Shown piece after piece: positions 31,160-42,011 of a DNA stretch of 64,000 bases. Where the stretch lies: NCBI GenBank assembly GCA_006386115.1, contig VFIW01000004.1, positions 186,001 through 250,000 of the forward strand. Direction: 5' to 3'. Origin of the DNA: Globisporangium splendens (lineage: Eukaryota; Oomycota; Peronosporomycetes; Pythiales; Pythiaceae). A model generated the notes under the pieces. It was not told the DNA's origin. It did no database searches and worked only from the letters and a program-made list of their open reading frames with translations. How positions within the stretch are numbered: position 1 is the first letter of the stretch; each line of letters starts with the position of its first letter. Made by a program: the position numbers and the translations under genes.

Positions 31160-32977
31160 ATGTTTCACTTCAACTCAGACCTTTTGCGCCTGGATGCAGA
31201 GGAAGGGTTTCGTACTCTGACGATCGCGATCCGAGAACTCGATCCAGCATATTGCGAAGCATGGGCACGTCGGTTCCATGACGCCCAGAACAACTTGACA
31301 GAAATCGATAAACGGAAAAAGGATCTGCCCAATGCCATCGACGAATGCATGGATGAAGTTGAGAGTGAATTGGAGCTTCTTGGCGCTACAGCGATTGAGG
31401 ATAAGCTTCAGAGTGGCGTCCCGGGTACTATCGCGAATCTAGCGAGTGCTAGCGTCAAAATCTGGGTTCTCACGGGCGACAAGGAGGAAACGGCGATCAA
31501 CATTGGCTTTGCGTGCCAGCTGCTGACGAATGGCATGACGGTCCTTGTGATCAGTGCAAAGCATTTTCCAACGCCAGAGCTCATTGAAGCAGAACTCTTG
31601 TCGCAGATAGTAGCCCGCGCTGCAGAAGTACACACATACTTAGCTTCTCCAGTGACAAGCCGAGGGGAATTAAAGAGCGTCGCTCTGGTGATTGGCGGTG
31701 AAACCCTCATTCATGCATTGACAGGAGCGTGTCGCCCCCTCCTGGCTGAATTCTCACAGTACTGCAAGGCTGTCATCGCATGCCGTGTGCCGCCGGCACA
31801 GAAAGCACAAATGGTTGCGCTGATCAAAGAATACGTGCCCGGCGTTCGTATGCTCGCAATTGGAGATGGAGCCAACGACGTGTCAATGATCCAAGAAGCT
31901 CACATTGGTGTGGGCATCTCCGGTCAAGAAGGAATGCAGGCAGTCAATTCCAGCGACTACACGATCGCCCAATTCCGTTCCCTCGAGCGCCTGCTCTTGG
32001 TGCATGGTCGTTGGAACTACCGACGCATGTCACAACTCGTCGTGTACATGTTTTACAAAAACATTCTGTTCACGGCAGCGCAATACTGGTACACGCTCCT
32101 GTGCGGCTTCTCGGGACAAAAGTTTTTCCTGGAGACAGGCGTGCAGCTGTACAACATCTGCATGACCTCGATCCCGATTGTTGCGCTCTCCATTTACGAT
32201 CAAGACGTGAGCGACGAGCTCGCGATGAAGTTCCCAAAGCTGTATTACGTCGGGCCACGAGACGAAGACTTGAACAAAAGCATTTTCTCTCTCCGGGTCA
32301 TCGGAGCCATTCTCGAGTCGGTGATCCTGACGCTGTTTATTCTAAATGGCGTGGAAAACGGCGGCTTCCACGGCGCAGCCAGTTCCATGTGGCTCGACGG
32401 CAATATTATCTTCACACTCGTCGTACTGATAGCGAATGCAAAGCTGATGCTGTACCAAAGCAGCTTCCACGTGCTCAACCATGTGCTGTACTGGGGGTCG
32501 TTTTTCCTCTGGCTGCTTGTCGCGTACGTCGCTGGCCAGGTCTCCATGTTGTCGGACCTTACGTGGGAGCTGATGCTGCAGCAAATGTTCATGACTAACG
32601 CGTTCTGGGCACTCTTGCTGTTCACTCCAGCCGCCACGCTTTCCTACACGTACTTGATCAACGGCTTGAAGCTGGCGTTCAAGCCCGAATACTGGCAACT
32701 CGCAAAGGAAGTGATCAAATTCAACCTCAGCAAAGACCTCCTGGATTGGGACGACAACACGAACGCATCGGTGCCAGTTCCAGCCAAACTGAAGCAAGAC
32801 AAGCACGCGGGACAGGTCGGACTCGTTGTCCCTACAAACGGCAAGCAGGTACACAAAAAGGCGCCGTTGCAGCGCGTCTACCACGGGTTCGCGTTCTCGA
32901 TGGACTCTTACGCTGGAGCTGCCGAAGCAAGCATTTCCATGAAGGGAGCATCGTTTCGATCGGTGAGAGAGGAATAG
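31160..32977 (+). pseudogene. P4-type phospholipid flippase, 5'-truncated (C-terminal half only)
   Basis: An open 605-residue frame equals the second half of an aminophospholipid ATPase. It starts in the nucleotide-binding domain (LDAEEGFRTLTIAIREL), continues through KIWVLTGDKEETAINI, the hinge GDGANDVSMIQEAHIGVGI, and the last six membrane helices. Missing are membrane helices 1-4, the actuator domain and the phosphorylated Asp (DKTGT). The region upstream (30898-31159) contains no such sequence and is shared with the divergent E2F-like gene. As it stands it cannot form the phosphoenzyme, so it is called a truncated copy, although the remaining frame has no stop. Alternatives: a missed far-upstream exon or an assembly gap. 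Confidence 0.7.
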
Positions 32978-33153
32978 AAGCTCAAAAACAGCTCCCGCGC
33001 CGTCATCGTCTCGCGTTGTTCTTTGACCGTAGCTTATGCAGCACCGAACGCTTGAACCCCGTCCTTCTTCATTTTCGTTGTAGTATTTCTTTACAGAGAA
33101 TATACCTTGCATCATCACACACCTGCACGAATGGCATGCCGAAACTCAGACCA

Positions 33154-34136
33154 TTAGCATGCTGGTGGCAGCGGCACTACATTCGGGGTGCGTTCATCAT
33201 ACGCGATCTTGGATTGGAACGATGGTCGAGACAGAAAGCACAGATCCCCAAGTACGTGCGTTCGACCACGAATCTCCACGTCGCCTGCTTGACATGTTAT
33301 TGCGATGGATCGAGCGTACAACCTACAAAATATGGATATGACACATTCAAAATGTCAGCCGCGAAGAGCTACGAAACAGCAAATGCATATCACGTACTTG
33401 GCTGCAATTGATTCCAGACGACGGATCTGGGGAAATGGGTGCGTCCCTGCAATGGCCAGTCGCATTCGCGGTCTCTCCTGAATGAGCGCGCGATATTGTG
33501 CATAGCGCTTCTGCCATGCTGCAGTCGCTTTGATTGAGCCCACGCTGATGCGTGCAGCCATATCGGTATTCGAGTGGTTCATATAGCGTGCGAACGAGCG
33601 CAAGTTGCGACCCAACTTGAGCGCCTGCGCATGCTCAAGCACGGGTTTCAGGACCGCCAAGCACTCTTGATCTTTTGGGTTCCCGTCGTCATCCGATTCA
33701 TCTGAACTGGTATCTACAACGTCGCCATGTTGCTTGCCTTGCTCTGCTTCCTCAGACGACGCTGTTCAAGACGAGGAGAACAAAATCGCGAATCAATTCA
33801 TCTCGTCACAACATGCCAACAATCGAGGAGCTGCCATACATACCGGCGACTTGGCGAACCTTCTCTGCGTGGAGCGATCTCTTGTGCCGTTGCTGTGTGT
33901 TCGGTGCTTGCACTGGGTGGGCGGCGCTCTTCTTCGGGGTGCGACTGCGCACCACCAGTCTTTCATACCTGCCAAAATGGACGAAAGACAGCAGTGCGGA
34001 ATCTTAGAGGCCATAGGGAGCGCACACTGTACACAGACGCACAAGCGCAAGGACGACGCTGCTGCATCGCGTCGCTGCGCATCGATGGATCCATCACCGC
34101 CACGTACAGTCGGTTGAACTTGACCTCGTGCTCCAT
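33154..34136 (-). CDS. Hypothetical protein, 4 exons, found by splicing
   Basis: Exons 34136-34108, 33968-33844, 33761-33398 and 33322-33154 join with matching phase at GTACGT/GTATGT donors and pyrimidine-AG acceptors, giving 228 residues. N-terminus charged; residues about 10-50 basic (LVVRSRTPKKSAAH); then an acidic Ser/Asp stretch (SSDESDDDG); then a helical block QECLAVLKPVLEHAQALKLG followed by RNLRSFARYMNHSN and a Trp-Gln-Lys-Arg segment; the last exon has a beta-like, Cys-containing end. I do not recognise the family. The helical block faintly recalls TFIIS N-terminal-type bundles. Phase agreement at three junctions is the main evidence. Confidence 0.55.
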
Positions 34137-34610
34137 GGCTTCTTTCCTCTTCGCAAATCGATTGACGCTCTCTGACAAAAAACTACAGATCTATTGTATT
34201 TTAACCAATCACATCATATGGTGACCTAAAAGCAGCCAATCAGATCGTGCTGGCATGCGACAACAGAGGCACTTCTGTTCCGCACAACCACACAACAATA
34301 ATGACACACACGCACAGAAGGGAGCAAAAATGATGGATCTTGTCAATGCGCTCGCTGTTGCACGTCGTAGTTGCAGTTTGGTGCGTTCGTCTTACAATGT
34401 CACACTATGAGCTTGATATCCCGCATATGATGCATGCAGTGATGGAAAACGCGTGTATTTGCATGGATAAATAGATAACTTACATGACAAAAAGCGACAC
34501 GATCACGTCCTCAACACACATCTCACCACACAGAAACTCACTCAACGTTTTGTGCCTGCCTTTCATGCTCCATAATGACCGTGGAGCTCAAAAGGAGTTG
34601 TTGCTTCCCA
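34137..34610. other. Intergenic region, nothing recognised
   Basis: About 470 bp between two minus-strand genes, fairly AT-rich, with no ORF worth reporting. Confidence 0.5.
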
Positions 34611-35957
34611 TCACGCTGCCTGGGTCTTGCGCGCCTCCAGGTTTTTTCGGCGCGCGCGGTTGGCTGCGACCATCTCGAGACGCTTGGGATCATTCTCGTA
34701 GTCAAATAGTCTGGACTTGATGCGATCCAAGCAAATGTCCTGAGCTGACAGCGGCGGAGTCGATGGTCGAACACTGCTTTCCACACGAGGTCGAGAAGGG
34801 AGCGAGTTGCCTTTGCTGCCGCTCGATGAGCTTCTCACTCGGGGCTTCGGCGCCGCTGGTTCGGACTTTCTCGACGCCTGTGGTCTCGCGACAGCGGTCG
34901 ATCGAGCTGCTGCTGTGATGGTTGCTTTAAAATTTGCAATCGCTGTCGTTGGTCCCGGGGCGGACTTGGTATTCCGTTCACTCAACAGTCTTCTCCGTCG
35001 CTCGGAGCTGTGTGATGCAACAGGTTTACGAGGGCTAGAGGTGTTTGTGAGACTCAAAAACCGTGGACACGATTTCACAAGACGCGACGGAATCTCGTCC
35101 ACGACTCGGCGCTCGCGTCGGGGACTCGAAGTAGGCGGCGACGCAATACGAGGCTCACGAATGGCTTTGCCGGACACTGGTGTTGGAGTTCTTGAAGCTG
35201 GTTTCGTGGGCGTTGCAGGGACCGCAGTCCGCTTCAGCACTGGGATCTTCGACGGCATCCGTTCCTGTGGTCTCGTATACCGTCCGTTGTCCACAGCTTT
35301 CGGTTCTGTGACTGGTGTTTCCTCGCACGGCGCGTTCTGTGGTGCCTTTGTGTCTTCTGATGCGAGCACAGGTTCTTTTTCCGCATCTTGCGGCGCGCGA
35401 ACGGCATTCACCTCCTCGTCTTGCGGAAGCTGAAACGCGTGTTGGTACTCGAGTTCGTAATACAACGCGGCGTTGTGGTGGTAATCCTCGTAGGACGAAT
35501 CGGACGCAAACGACGACGACAGCGAGTGGATAGACGCTGTCTCGTCGCAAGTCGACAGTCCTTCGTCTTCTTCTCCTTCTTCGTCGTGTTCAACGTCGTC
35601 ATCGTCTGTCGCGAGCGCATGTTCGTCTCGTAGACTCTCTTGCTCTGCCCCGTCTTGTGCGTCTTGTTCATCATGCATCTCGGCGGCGTCCAAATCGTCG
35701 TCGTCGTCGTCTTGTAATAAGTCGCTTTCTTCTTCTTCGTCCATTGCAACGGACGATACGGCCGCGCGCAGCGACCACGTCGATCGGTACACTGGTCTGG
35801 GTACATCGGGGATGCTGCGCGACATGCCGTTGAACTTCTCGATGAGCTCCTGGACAGTGCCTTCGACCACTTCGGGCACGAAAGCGCGACGCTGCTGCGC
35901 GGCGATCACTCCGGCGTCAAAGCGCTCGATCAACGCGCGGAGCTGCTGCTTCGCCAT
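34611..35957 (-). CDS. Disordered acidic/basic protein, 448 residues
   Basis: Single exon from ATG 35955-35957. The first ~70 residues form an amphipathic segment. Residues about 70-140 are strongly acidic (runs of Asp/Glu such as LLQDDDDDDLDAAE). Residues about 200-400 are rich in Pro, Ser, Arg and Lys with several S/T-P sites (PATPTKP, SRTPTPVSGK), typical of CDK-regulated, microtubule- or chromatin-associated proteins. The last ~40 residues return to a charged helix. No domain recognised; function not assigned. Confidence 0.65.
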   Translation of the reverse strand: MAKQQLRALIERFDAGVIAAQQRRAFVPEVVEGTVQELIEKFNGMSRSIPDVPRPVYRSTWSLRAAVSSVAMDEEEESDLLQDDDDDDLDAAEMHDEQDAQDGAEQESLRDEHALATDDDDVEHDEEGEEDEGLSTCDETASIHSLSSSFASDSSYEDYHHNAALYYELEYQHAFQLPQDEEVNAVRAPQDAEKEPVLASEDTKAPQNAPCEETPVTEPKAVDNGRYTRPQERMPSKIPVLKRTAVPATPTKPASRTPTPVSGKAIREPRIASPPTSSPRRERRVVDEIPSRLVKSCPRFLSLTNTSSPRKPVASHSSERRRRLLSERNTKSAPGPTTAIANFKATITAAARSTAVARPQASRKSEPAAPKPRVRSSSSGSKGNSLPSRPRVESSVRPSTPPLSAQDICLDRIKSRLFDYENDPKRLEMVAANRARRKNLEARKTQAA

Positions 35958-36177
35958 CGCTTTGAATATAAATATGTGCGCGTGCGTTCCGTTTGTCTCT
36001 CGTTCTCTATAATGTACTCACTGTCCACGTGAACACCACACACACAGCAAGATCGCTTTAGTCCCGAGTGCGCCAGATGTCAACTGACCAGATGAAGGCG
36101 AGATGTCACAATCGACTTGACCCACGACCATCCATCCACATTCGTCACACAATCCAACGGAGGTTATGCTACTGCAC

Positions 36178-36209
36178 ATGCATACATACATACACACACA
36201 CACACACAC
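36178..36209. repeat. CATA/CA microsatellite
   Basis: CATACATACATA followed by a run of about ten CA units. Confidence 0.9.
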
Positions 36210-37031
36210 TTACGTGGCACTGGTGCTTGGCTCCCTTTGCTTGCTCTCCCCACGAAGAAATTTAAAATCTGAAGCCATCAAACACCACCCACCACCCAGC
36301 GCGCGCCACACCCACCGCGACACGACGCCATCTTGCAGGACAGACAAACAGCATCACCCCCTCTGCTTCTTCATCGCGGCGCCAAAGGAGGAGGAAAGCG
36401 CGCGCAAAAACAGCCCATCCACATCACCAGACGTCAGTCTTTTTGTATGCGAGCGAGTGGAAAGACCCGAGAAGATGGGGCGTGCCAGATTTAAATGTGG
36501 ACCACTTGCTGGCTTCGCGCCAAAAAACGGACATCGCACAGATGCGATTTGAAAACAAAAAGAAAGTGGATGGAAGCTTACTGTACGCAACAACCCAGTG
36601 GGTTATCTGGCAATAATCCCAACAGAGGCGGGATATTGGGGGATTGTTCAGCAATAGCCCACCAATTGTACAGCAGATTGTGAAGCTGTTGGATCACACA
36701 ACGGTATCAACTGGTATGAACCATTAACATTTGGGTCAATGTTCGACTGGTGGGCAGGAGACAGGCTGCAGCAGGTGGTCCGCCCCACACTGCCATTTTG
36801 TATGCTCCCCAAAAACGGAAACCTGGGGCTAACTCAGCTGCTTTTTTGGCTTGGAGCTCCTCGCGACAGTTTCACAGAAAAAGATCTCTACAGCAACTGA
36901 CTGGAAGGCTGCGGATCTCCTGGTCTCAAAATGGAGAGATTTGTGCGGTCACCATTGATGGAGCAGCAACAGCTTTCGATTTTTGTCTCTCCCTCGTCTG
37001 AACGCTGGTCTTATTCCGCCTCATCACTTGT

Positions 37032-37056
37032 CCTCTCTCTCTCTCTCTCTCTCTCT
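37032..37056. repeat. CT microsatellite
   Basis: Uninterrupted CT dinucleotide run of about twelve units. Confidence 0.9.
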
Positions 37057-38188
37057 CATACACAATTGCAGACACAAGAACAACCAATTTACCACGTCAA
37101 GATCGGAAAGCGACTTAGCCTGTCTGTCTATCTGTCTGTCAGTTTGCCCCCTCGATTGTCAGATTTGGATCATCTCCCACGCAAATGCATGATCAAGGAC
37201 GGACCACGACTGGGGAATGAATGCACCGTTCGTTCTGCAATGGATTGAAAATTCCGCTCAAGGCATTCGTATCGCTTTCCAGGAAACCTGCACGGCGACA
37301 AGCTCAGCAAAGTCAAATCATCAACCAGAGCTACGATATCTCGCTGACGGAGTGCGTTTTACGTAGCTGAAGTAACTCAAAAGACCTTGTTTTGCGGAAC
37401 GCTTCAGCCGAAAAAAATCAAATCGGAAGAAATTTCCTCAGTTGATTCTGATGCTGTGGCACAACATTCGCATCGAAGGTCTCTCTGTTCTGACGACACG
37501 CAAGAGCGCGCAGGTGCAATGGCTGCATACGTGCGTCTGCGTGGGCAGTGGTTGGGAAAATTTCTGAACCTCTGACGCGACATGCGGCAAGCGTCCTTGC
37601 TGCCAATGGCCTTTTGATTCTGGTGTATTTTGTATGTCATAGTGACACGAGTCTTTCAAGCTTGCAACTTACCTGCGATGGGTCACACTGAACGAATTGA
37701 ACACATGTTGGATGGCTGAAAAGATGATGCAAGGCACACCCAGCAAGTGCTTCAAACTGATCCGTGTTTGAACGTTTACAAGCATGCAGCAATGGGTAAA
37801 CGCTTATGCCAATCCCTTGGTGGCTGATGCAAATGCAATTTTGCGGATGCAGCATTTTCAGCTTTCGATTTGCTAGGGTCAAGTTTCAAAAAGCTAGTTT
37901 GCATAAGTTAGTACATTGGGATCGATCTTTGGTGTGGGCCACGCTGCCGAGTCCATGTTGTCAGTTTGAGATTTTTGTTCGTTTTTCATTATTCATTAGA
38001 TGTTGAGAGAGATCTTCTTCTCTGCGAACGGATAAAATGGGGATTAGCCGAGTGCGATTTCCATGCATCGTTCTGGAAATCCTCACTCCAAGTAGCTGAT
38101 GCTCCTCTTACAGCCAGAGTCCACACGAGCAGACCACAGACGCATACCCATTCGTGTGCTGTACGAGGAAGAAAAGTAGAAAGCGACT

Positions 38189-39288
38189 CTAATCCTGACG
38201 AGACTTCAACTTCTTCGACATCACGCCCTTCGGGGTGATGATGTGGACAACGCCGCCCCAACCAGAGAGGGCGTCACGGTTGCATGCAGAGAGCAGGCAC
38301 TGCGAAAGCGTTTCAAAGAGGTCATCCGCTTCCTGTAGACGCATCACACTGAACATGTCAGAACGCGGTTTCACCCAAGCGTGCTTCGTGCACTATGACA
38401 GAACGTACCAAATCTGGACGGTAGAGCGATTCGCACATGCCGTAGAGCGCGTCTTCCATTGTACCCGCGACGACAAAATCCTTCGTCATCATTTCACAGC
38501 CGAGGCAGTCCATGCTCGAGAGGAACGGCTTGTTGTCTTCCGTGAGACCGGCGATCACAGGTTCCACGAACCATGGACCAAATCTGGATTTTATAAACGC
38601 AATAACGAGGATCAGCATCCGTGCGAGCTTCACAGTCTCCTTTTATCAAGTGCACAGCGAAAGCAACAAAACCGCAAATAACATACCTCTTTTCATACAT
38701 CATGTTCGACAAAAGAGCGCTGAGCGTCTTTGGCTTGATGTCGCGTTCTTCGTCCATCTTGTACATGTTGACCTTGAACTTGAGCCTACAAGCAAACAGT
38801 CGATCCAAGCAAGACAAAGAAAAAGGACCAGTCAGTGTACTCACACTGCGACATTAAGTAGAGCAAACGGCAAAAGATGCTTACAGTTGCGAGACCGTCT
38901 GCACGTCCGTGCCGAGACCGGCGAGACCCAAGAAGATCTTGTCGCTCACGCGGAACACCTTCTGGAAATCCATCGCCACCGTCTGCGCTTGCATACCCAA
39001 TCGCGTATCACTGCATCACACGAAAGCATCCGCCAGCCCGTGTCATTAATCATACGCTCTTGGAGCTCCGACCGCAGCATATATCGTCATATCTTGAATC
39101 GCAGTACTCACCAGGCGATCCCGACGCAATCTTTGCCCGTCATGGCGATGATCGCCGCTCCGTTGTAGGATAAAATAGACTGCAGCAGCATAATACAACA
39201 GCGACATCAGTCTTCTCCTTCTTATTACACACGTCATATCCGCCTACGCCCAGGACTCCAAGGCATGAGGCTTCTCCGCACTCACCAT
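38189..39288 (-). CDS. PSMB3: 20S proteasome subunit beta type-3 (PSMB3-like), 6 or more exons
   Basis: Non-catalytic beta3 subunit of the 20S proteasome core. The coding sequence begins with exon 1 = ATG only (39286-39288), directly followed by GTGAGT. Exon 2 starts at 39179 with SILSYNGAAIIAMTGKDCVGIA. Further exons give DTRLGMQAQTVAMDFQKVF, GLAGLGTDVQTVSQL, KFKVNMYKMDEERDIKPKT, FGPWFVEPVIAGL, SMDCLGCEMMTKDFVVAGT and the end DALSGWGGVVHIITPKGV, matching beta3 throughout at about the usual 205 residues. As in all beta3 subunits there is no propeptide or N-terminal catalytic Thr. Divergent from the alpha-SNAP gene; the 296-bp spacer may serve both. Confidence 0.92.
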
Positions 39289-39584
39289 GTCTGCTGCCGC
39301 TTGTTCTTCTGTTTGGATTTCTTTACGAAAGAGGGGGAAATGCGATCCAAAAGGGGGAGGAAGCTGTCCTAGATTTATACCAAAACAGCGTATGCCACAC
39401 TATTCACGTTTACTTCATCTCTGAATCTTACGTCTGCCACGCTACTTTTTTGGGCAGAAGAGGTACAGTGTACCAGCGGGAACAGCGGTTTTTACGCTAT
39501 TGAAGCCGTCTCTCTCTCTGTCAAAAAAGAGAGAATAGGGAGGCAAGGGGAGCTCCATATCCTAGTTGGTGCATCGGAAACAAC

Positions 39585-40893
39585 ATGTCGTCGGACGCGA
39601 AGGCAGCGGAGTACATGGCGCAGGGCCAGAAGGCGCTGAAGAAGACCTCGTTCTTCTCTTTCGGCAGCGGCTCGCAGAAGTTCGAGGACGCCAGCGACTT
39701 GTTTGAGAAAGCCGGCAACCAGTACAAAATCTCCAAGAAATGTGCGTGCGGCGCCAAAATGCGATTCTTTGTGTACATGGGGCGATACGCAGTCGGTCCC
39801 CGTATATGACATTCGTTAATCAGGGTTGGTGTTGATATCGCGTTGTGCTTGTGTTGTTCTGGTCATGGTGTGCTGATGTGAACAGGGCAAGAAGCGGCGG
39901 ACGCGTACGTGAAATGCGCCGACTGCCAGGTACGTTCGAAGCACTTGATGCAATCAATATTGGGTTCGTCCTATACTGAAGATTCAGTGTTTGTTTGTCT
40001 CCTTGTCTCTTTTTACCTACAGATGAAGCTGAAGGAAACCTCAAGAGCGGCTCAGTTTTACCAACAAGCCGCGGATGCGTTGCAGAAAGTGAACCCCACA
40101 GGTTCGTTCGCTTGCTGAAGGAGATGTGGGCTCGCACTCAAGTGCAACGATGTCTCACATGCACTCTTTCTACGTATGCTCCTGCTGCGCTGTTTTGAAC
40201 CTCTAGATGCGATCGAATACTTCCGCACGGCGATCTCGATGCTCTGTGATGCGGGTCGATTCTCCAACGCGGCAAAGCTGCAAAAGCAAATCGCTGAAAT
40301 CTACGAAAGCCAAGACAACAAGGAAGAAGCGTTGGAGAGCTACCGCCAGGCATCCGATTATTTCAATGGCGAGAACCAGTTTTCCTCGGCGAACAACATG
40401 CTGCTGAAAGTGGCTCAGTTTTCTGCTCAGCTGGAACGGTACGGAAGCGAAGCCAATCTTTATGCACCTTTGGCAACGGAATGTCGTGAATTGAATCTTG
40501 TATATGCATTCATTCCTCTACAGATATGATGTCGCGTTGGAGATCTACGAGAGCGTTGCGAAGGCGTCCATGGAGTCCAGTTTGCTCAAGTTTAACGCCA
40601 AGAACCATCTGCTGAACGCTGGCATCTGCGCGCTCGCGACGAAAGATCTCGTGCTCGTGCAAATGAAGATGAGCGAGTTCCAGGAGATTGACTACACGTT
40701 TGAAGACAGTCGCGAGGGTAGATTCCTGCAGGCGATGGTGCAAGCCTTCGAGAACTTCAGTGCCGACGGCTTCGCCGATGCCGTGTACCAATTTGACACG
40801 ATCTCTAAAATCGATCCGTGGAAGATCTCGATCCTGTTGAAGGTGAAGGAAGGCATCATGGGTGAACTTGACGCGGCCCAAGATCTCACTTAG
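39585..40893 (+). CDS. Alpha-SNAP (NSF attachment protein), 5 exons
   Basis: Adaptor that binds SNARE complexes and recruits the ATPase NSF for disassembly after membrane fusion. Exons 39585-39741, 39886-39929, 40023-40101, 40207-40438 and 40524-40893 join in phase to 293 residues, the usual alpha-SNAP length (~295). The N-terminal loop contains TSFFSFGSGSQKFEDASDLF, the membrane-contacting region. TPR-like helices follow (QEAADAYVKCADCQ, AAQFYQQAADALQKVNP, AIEYFRTAISMLCDAGRFSN). The C-terminus ends in a Leu-containing acidic tail needed for NSF stimulation. A decayed copy follows about 300 bp downstream. Confidence 0.93.
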
Positions 40894-41189
40894 AGTGTGT
40901 GCATACTCACTCTACTCGATCCCTTCAATTCTGCCAGTAATTGCTGCAGTATTGGTTGGGGAAAATGCATTCTTTTTCTTTTGATCCATGGCGCTTGCCG
41001 TTGTTCCTTTCATTGCCATTGCTGTCATTGTTGAACGAGAATATTGTCTTTGGCGCGTATTGCCGTTCTGCGGTTGTATGCTTGTCATCCACCATGCTCC
41101 TACTGGAAGAATTGACCACTGGCTGTGCCAATGGTCCGTAAAGATGAAGTACATCAAGAACACATACCGCACCGACGCACCTTATCGAT

Positions 41190-41889
41190 CGAAGCCAAGT
41201 CGAAGGAGCTGACGGCGGAGCAGCTCATGGCGTTGAGCCATGACAGGCTCACGAACCCGAGCAAGCCATTCGCGCTGACCAGCTTTCTCCCTAGAAACAA
41301 CGTTGAAGGAGCAGCCGGCTGTTTCAAAGAGGCTGGCGACAGATCCAAACTTGCCGAGCAATGTGCGACCGACATGCATTCTTTTTGTTTTGGCAGGCTG
41401 CAGTTGGAGCTACGCAATGGAAAGCTCCACCACTCATGTTTTGATGTCATGCGCTTGTGTATTTCCTATGTGTGAACAGAGAATGAAGCGGCAGATGCGT
41501 ACCTGAAAAATGCCGAGTGCCAGGTAACTTGCATCTCATCATGGTCTATCGACTAGAAACTAAGACTCGTTTTGTGCGTTCTTCATGATTCTATCGACCA
41601 CAGGCAAAGGTGGAGGACTCAAGACTAGACGCGGCCCACTTACACAAACAAACAGCGGAAGCTTTGCAGCATGCGAACCCTTCAGGTTCGTAGTCGCCGC
41701 CACTACTTCAGCGATGCTTACAAACGGCGCCTTACTTTTATCAGAGGGTGTCTTTATGATCTACGAGAGGCGATCAAGTGTTTACACATGGCCATCCCGA
41801 CGGTCTCAAATTTGAGCCATGGAAGGCCTCGATCCTCGATCCTCTTGAAGATTAAACGAAACATGAGTAATCCTGACGATTTCACCTAA
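41190..41889 (+). pseudogene. Decayed tandem copy of alpha-SNAP
   Basis: Fragments in the same order and with the same exon edges as the intact gene upstream. First fragment: NVEGAAGCFKEAGDRSKLAEQ, ending at the same split codon (T before GTGCG). Second: NEAADAYLKNAECQ. Third: DAAHLHKQTAEALQHANPS, again followed by GGTTCGT as in the original. Then only scraps of exons 4-5 (REAIKCLHMAIP, and a C-terminal LLKIKRNMSNPDDFT at 41889). At the first junction the codon that is TGG in the intact gene is TAG here, and most of exons 4-5 is missing or out of frame. It is called a pseudogene; divergence suggests the duplication is old. Confidence 0.75.
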
Positions 41890-42011
41890 TGGATGCACAG
41901 TAATTTTGCACTGCAGTGGGAAATCTTTCCACTCTTTGAAACTAATTACATGCTGAGCTTTTCGATCCAAATTGCTTTTTCTTTTTTGCATCTCACTATG
42001 CATCCGTCACT

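Larger units (their letters stand above)
35958..38188. other. Gene-poor 2.2-kb stretch with microsatellites
   Basis: No ORF longer than about 130 codons and none with recognisable composition. Contains the CA and CT repeats listed separately. It lies between the start of the disordered-protein gene and the 3' end of the proteasome gene. Confidence 0.5.
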
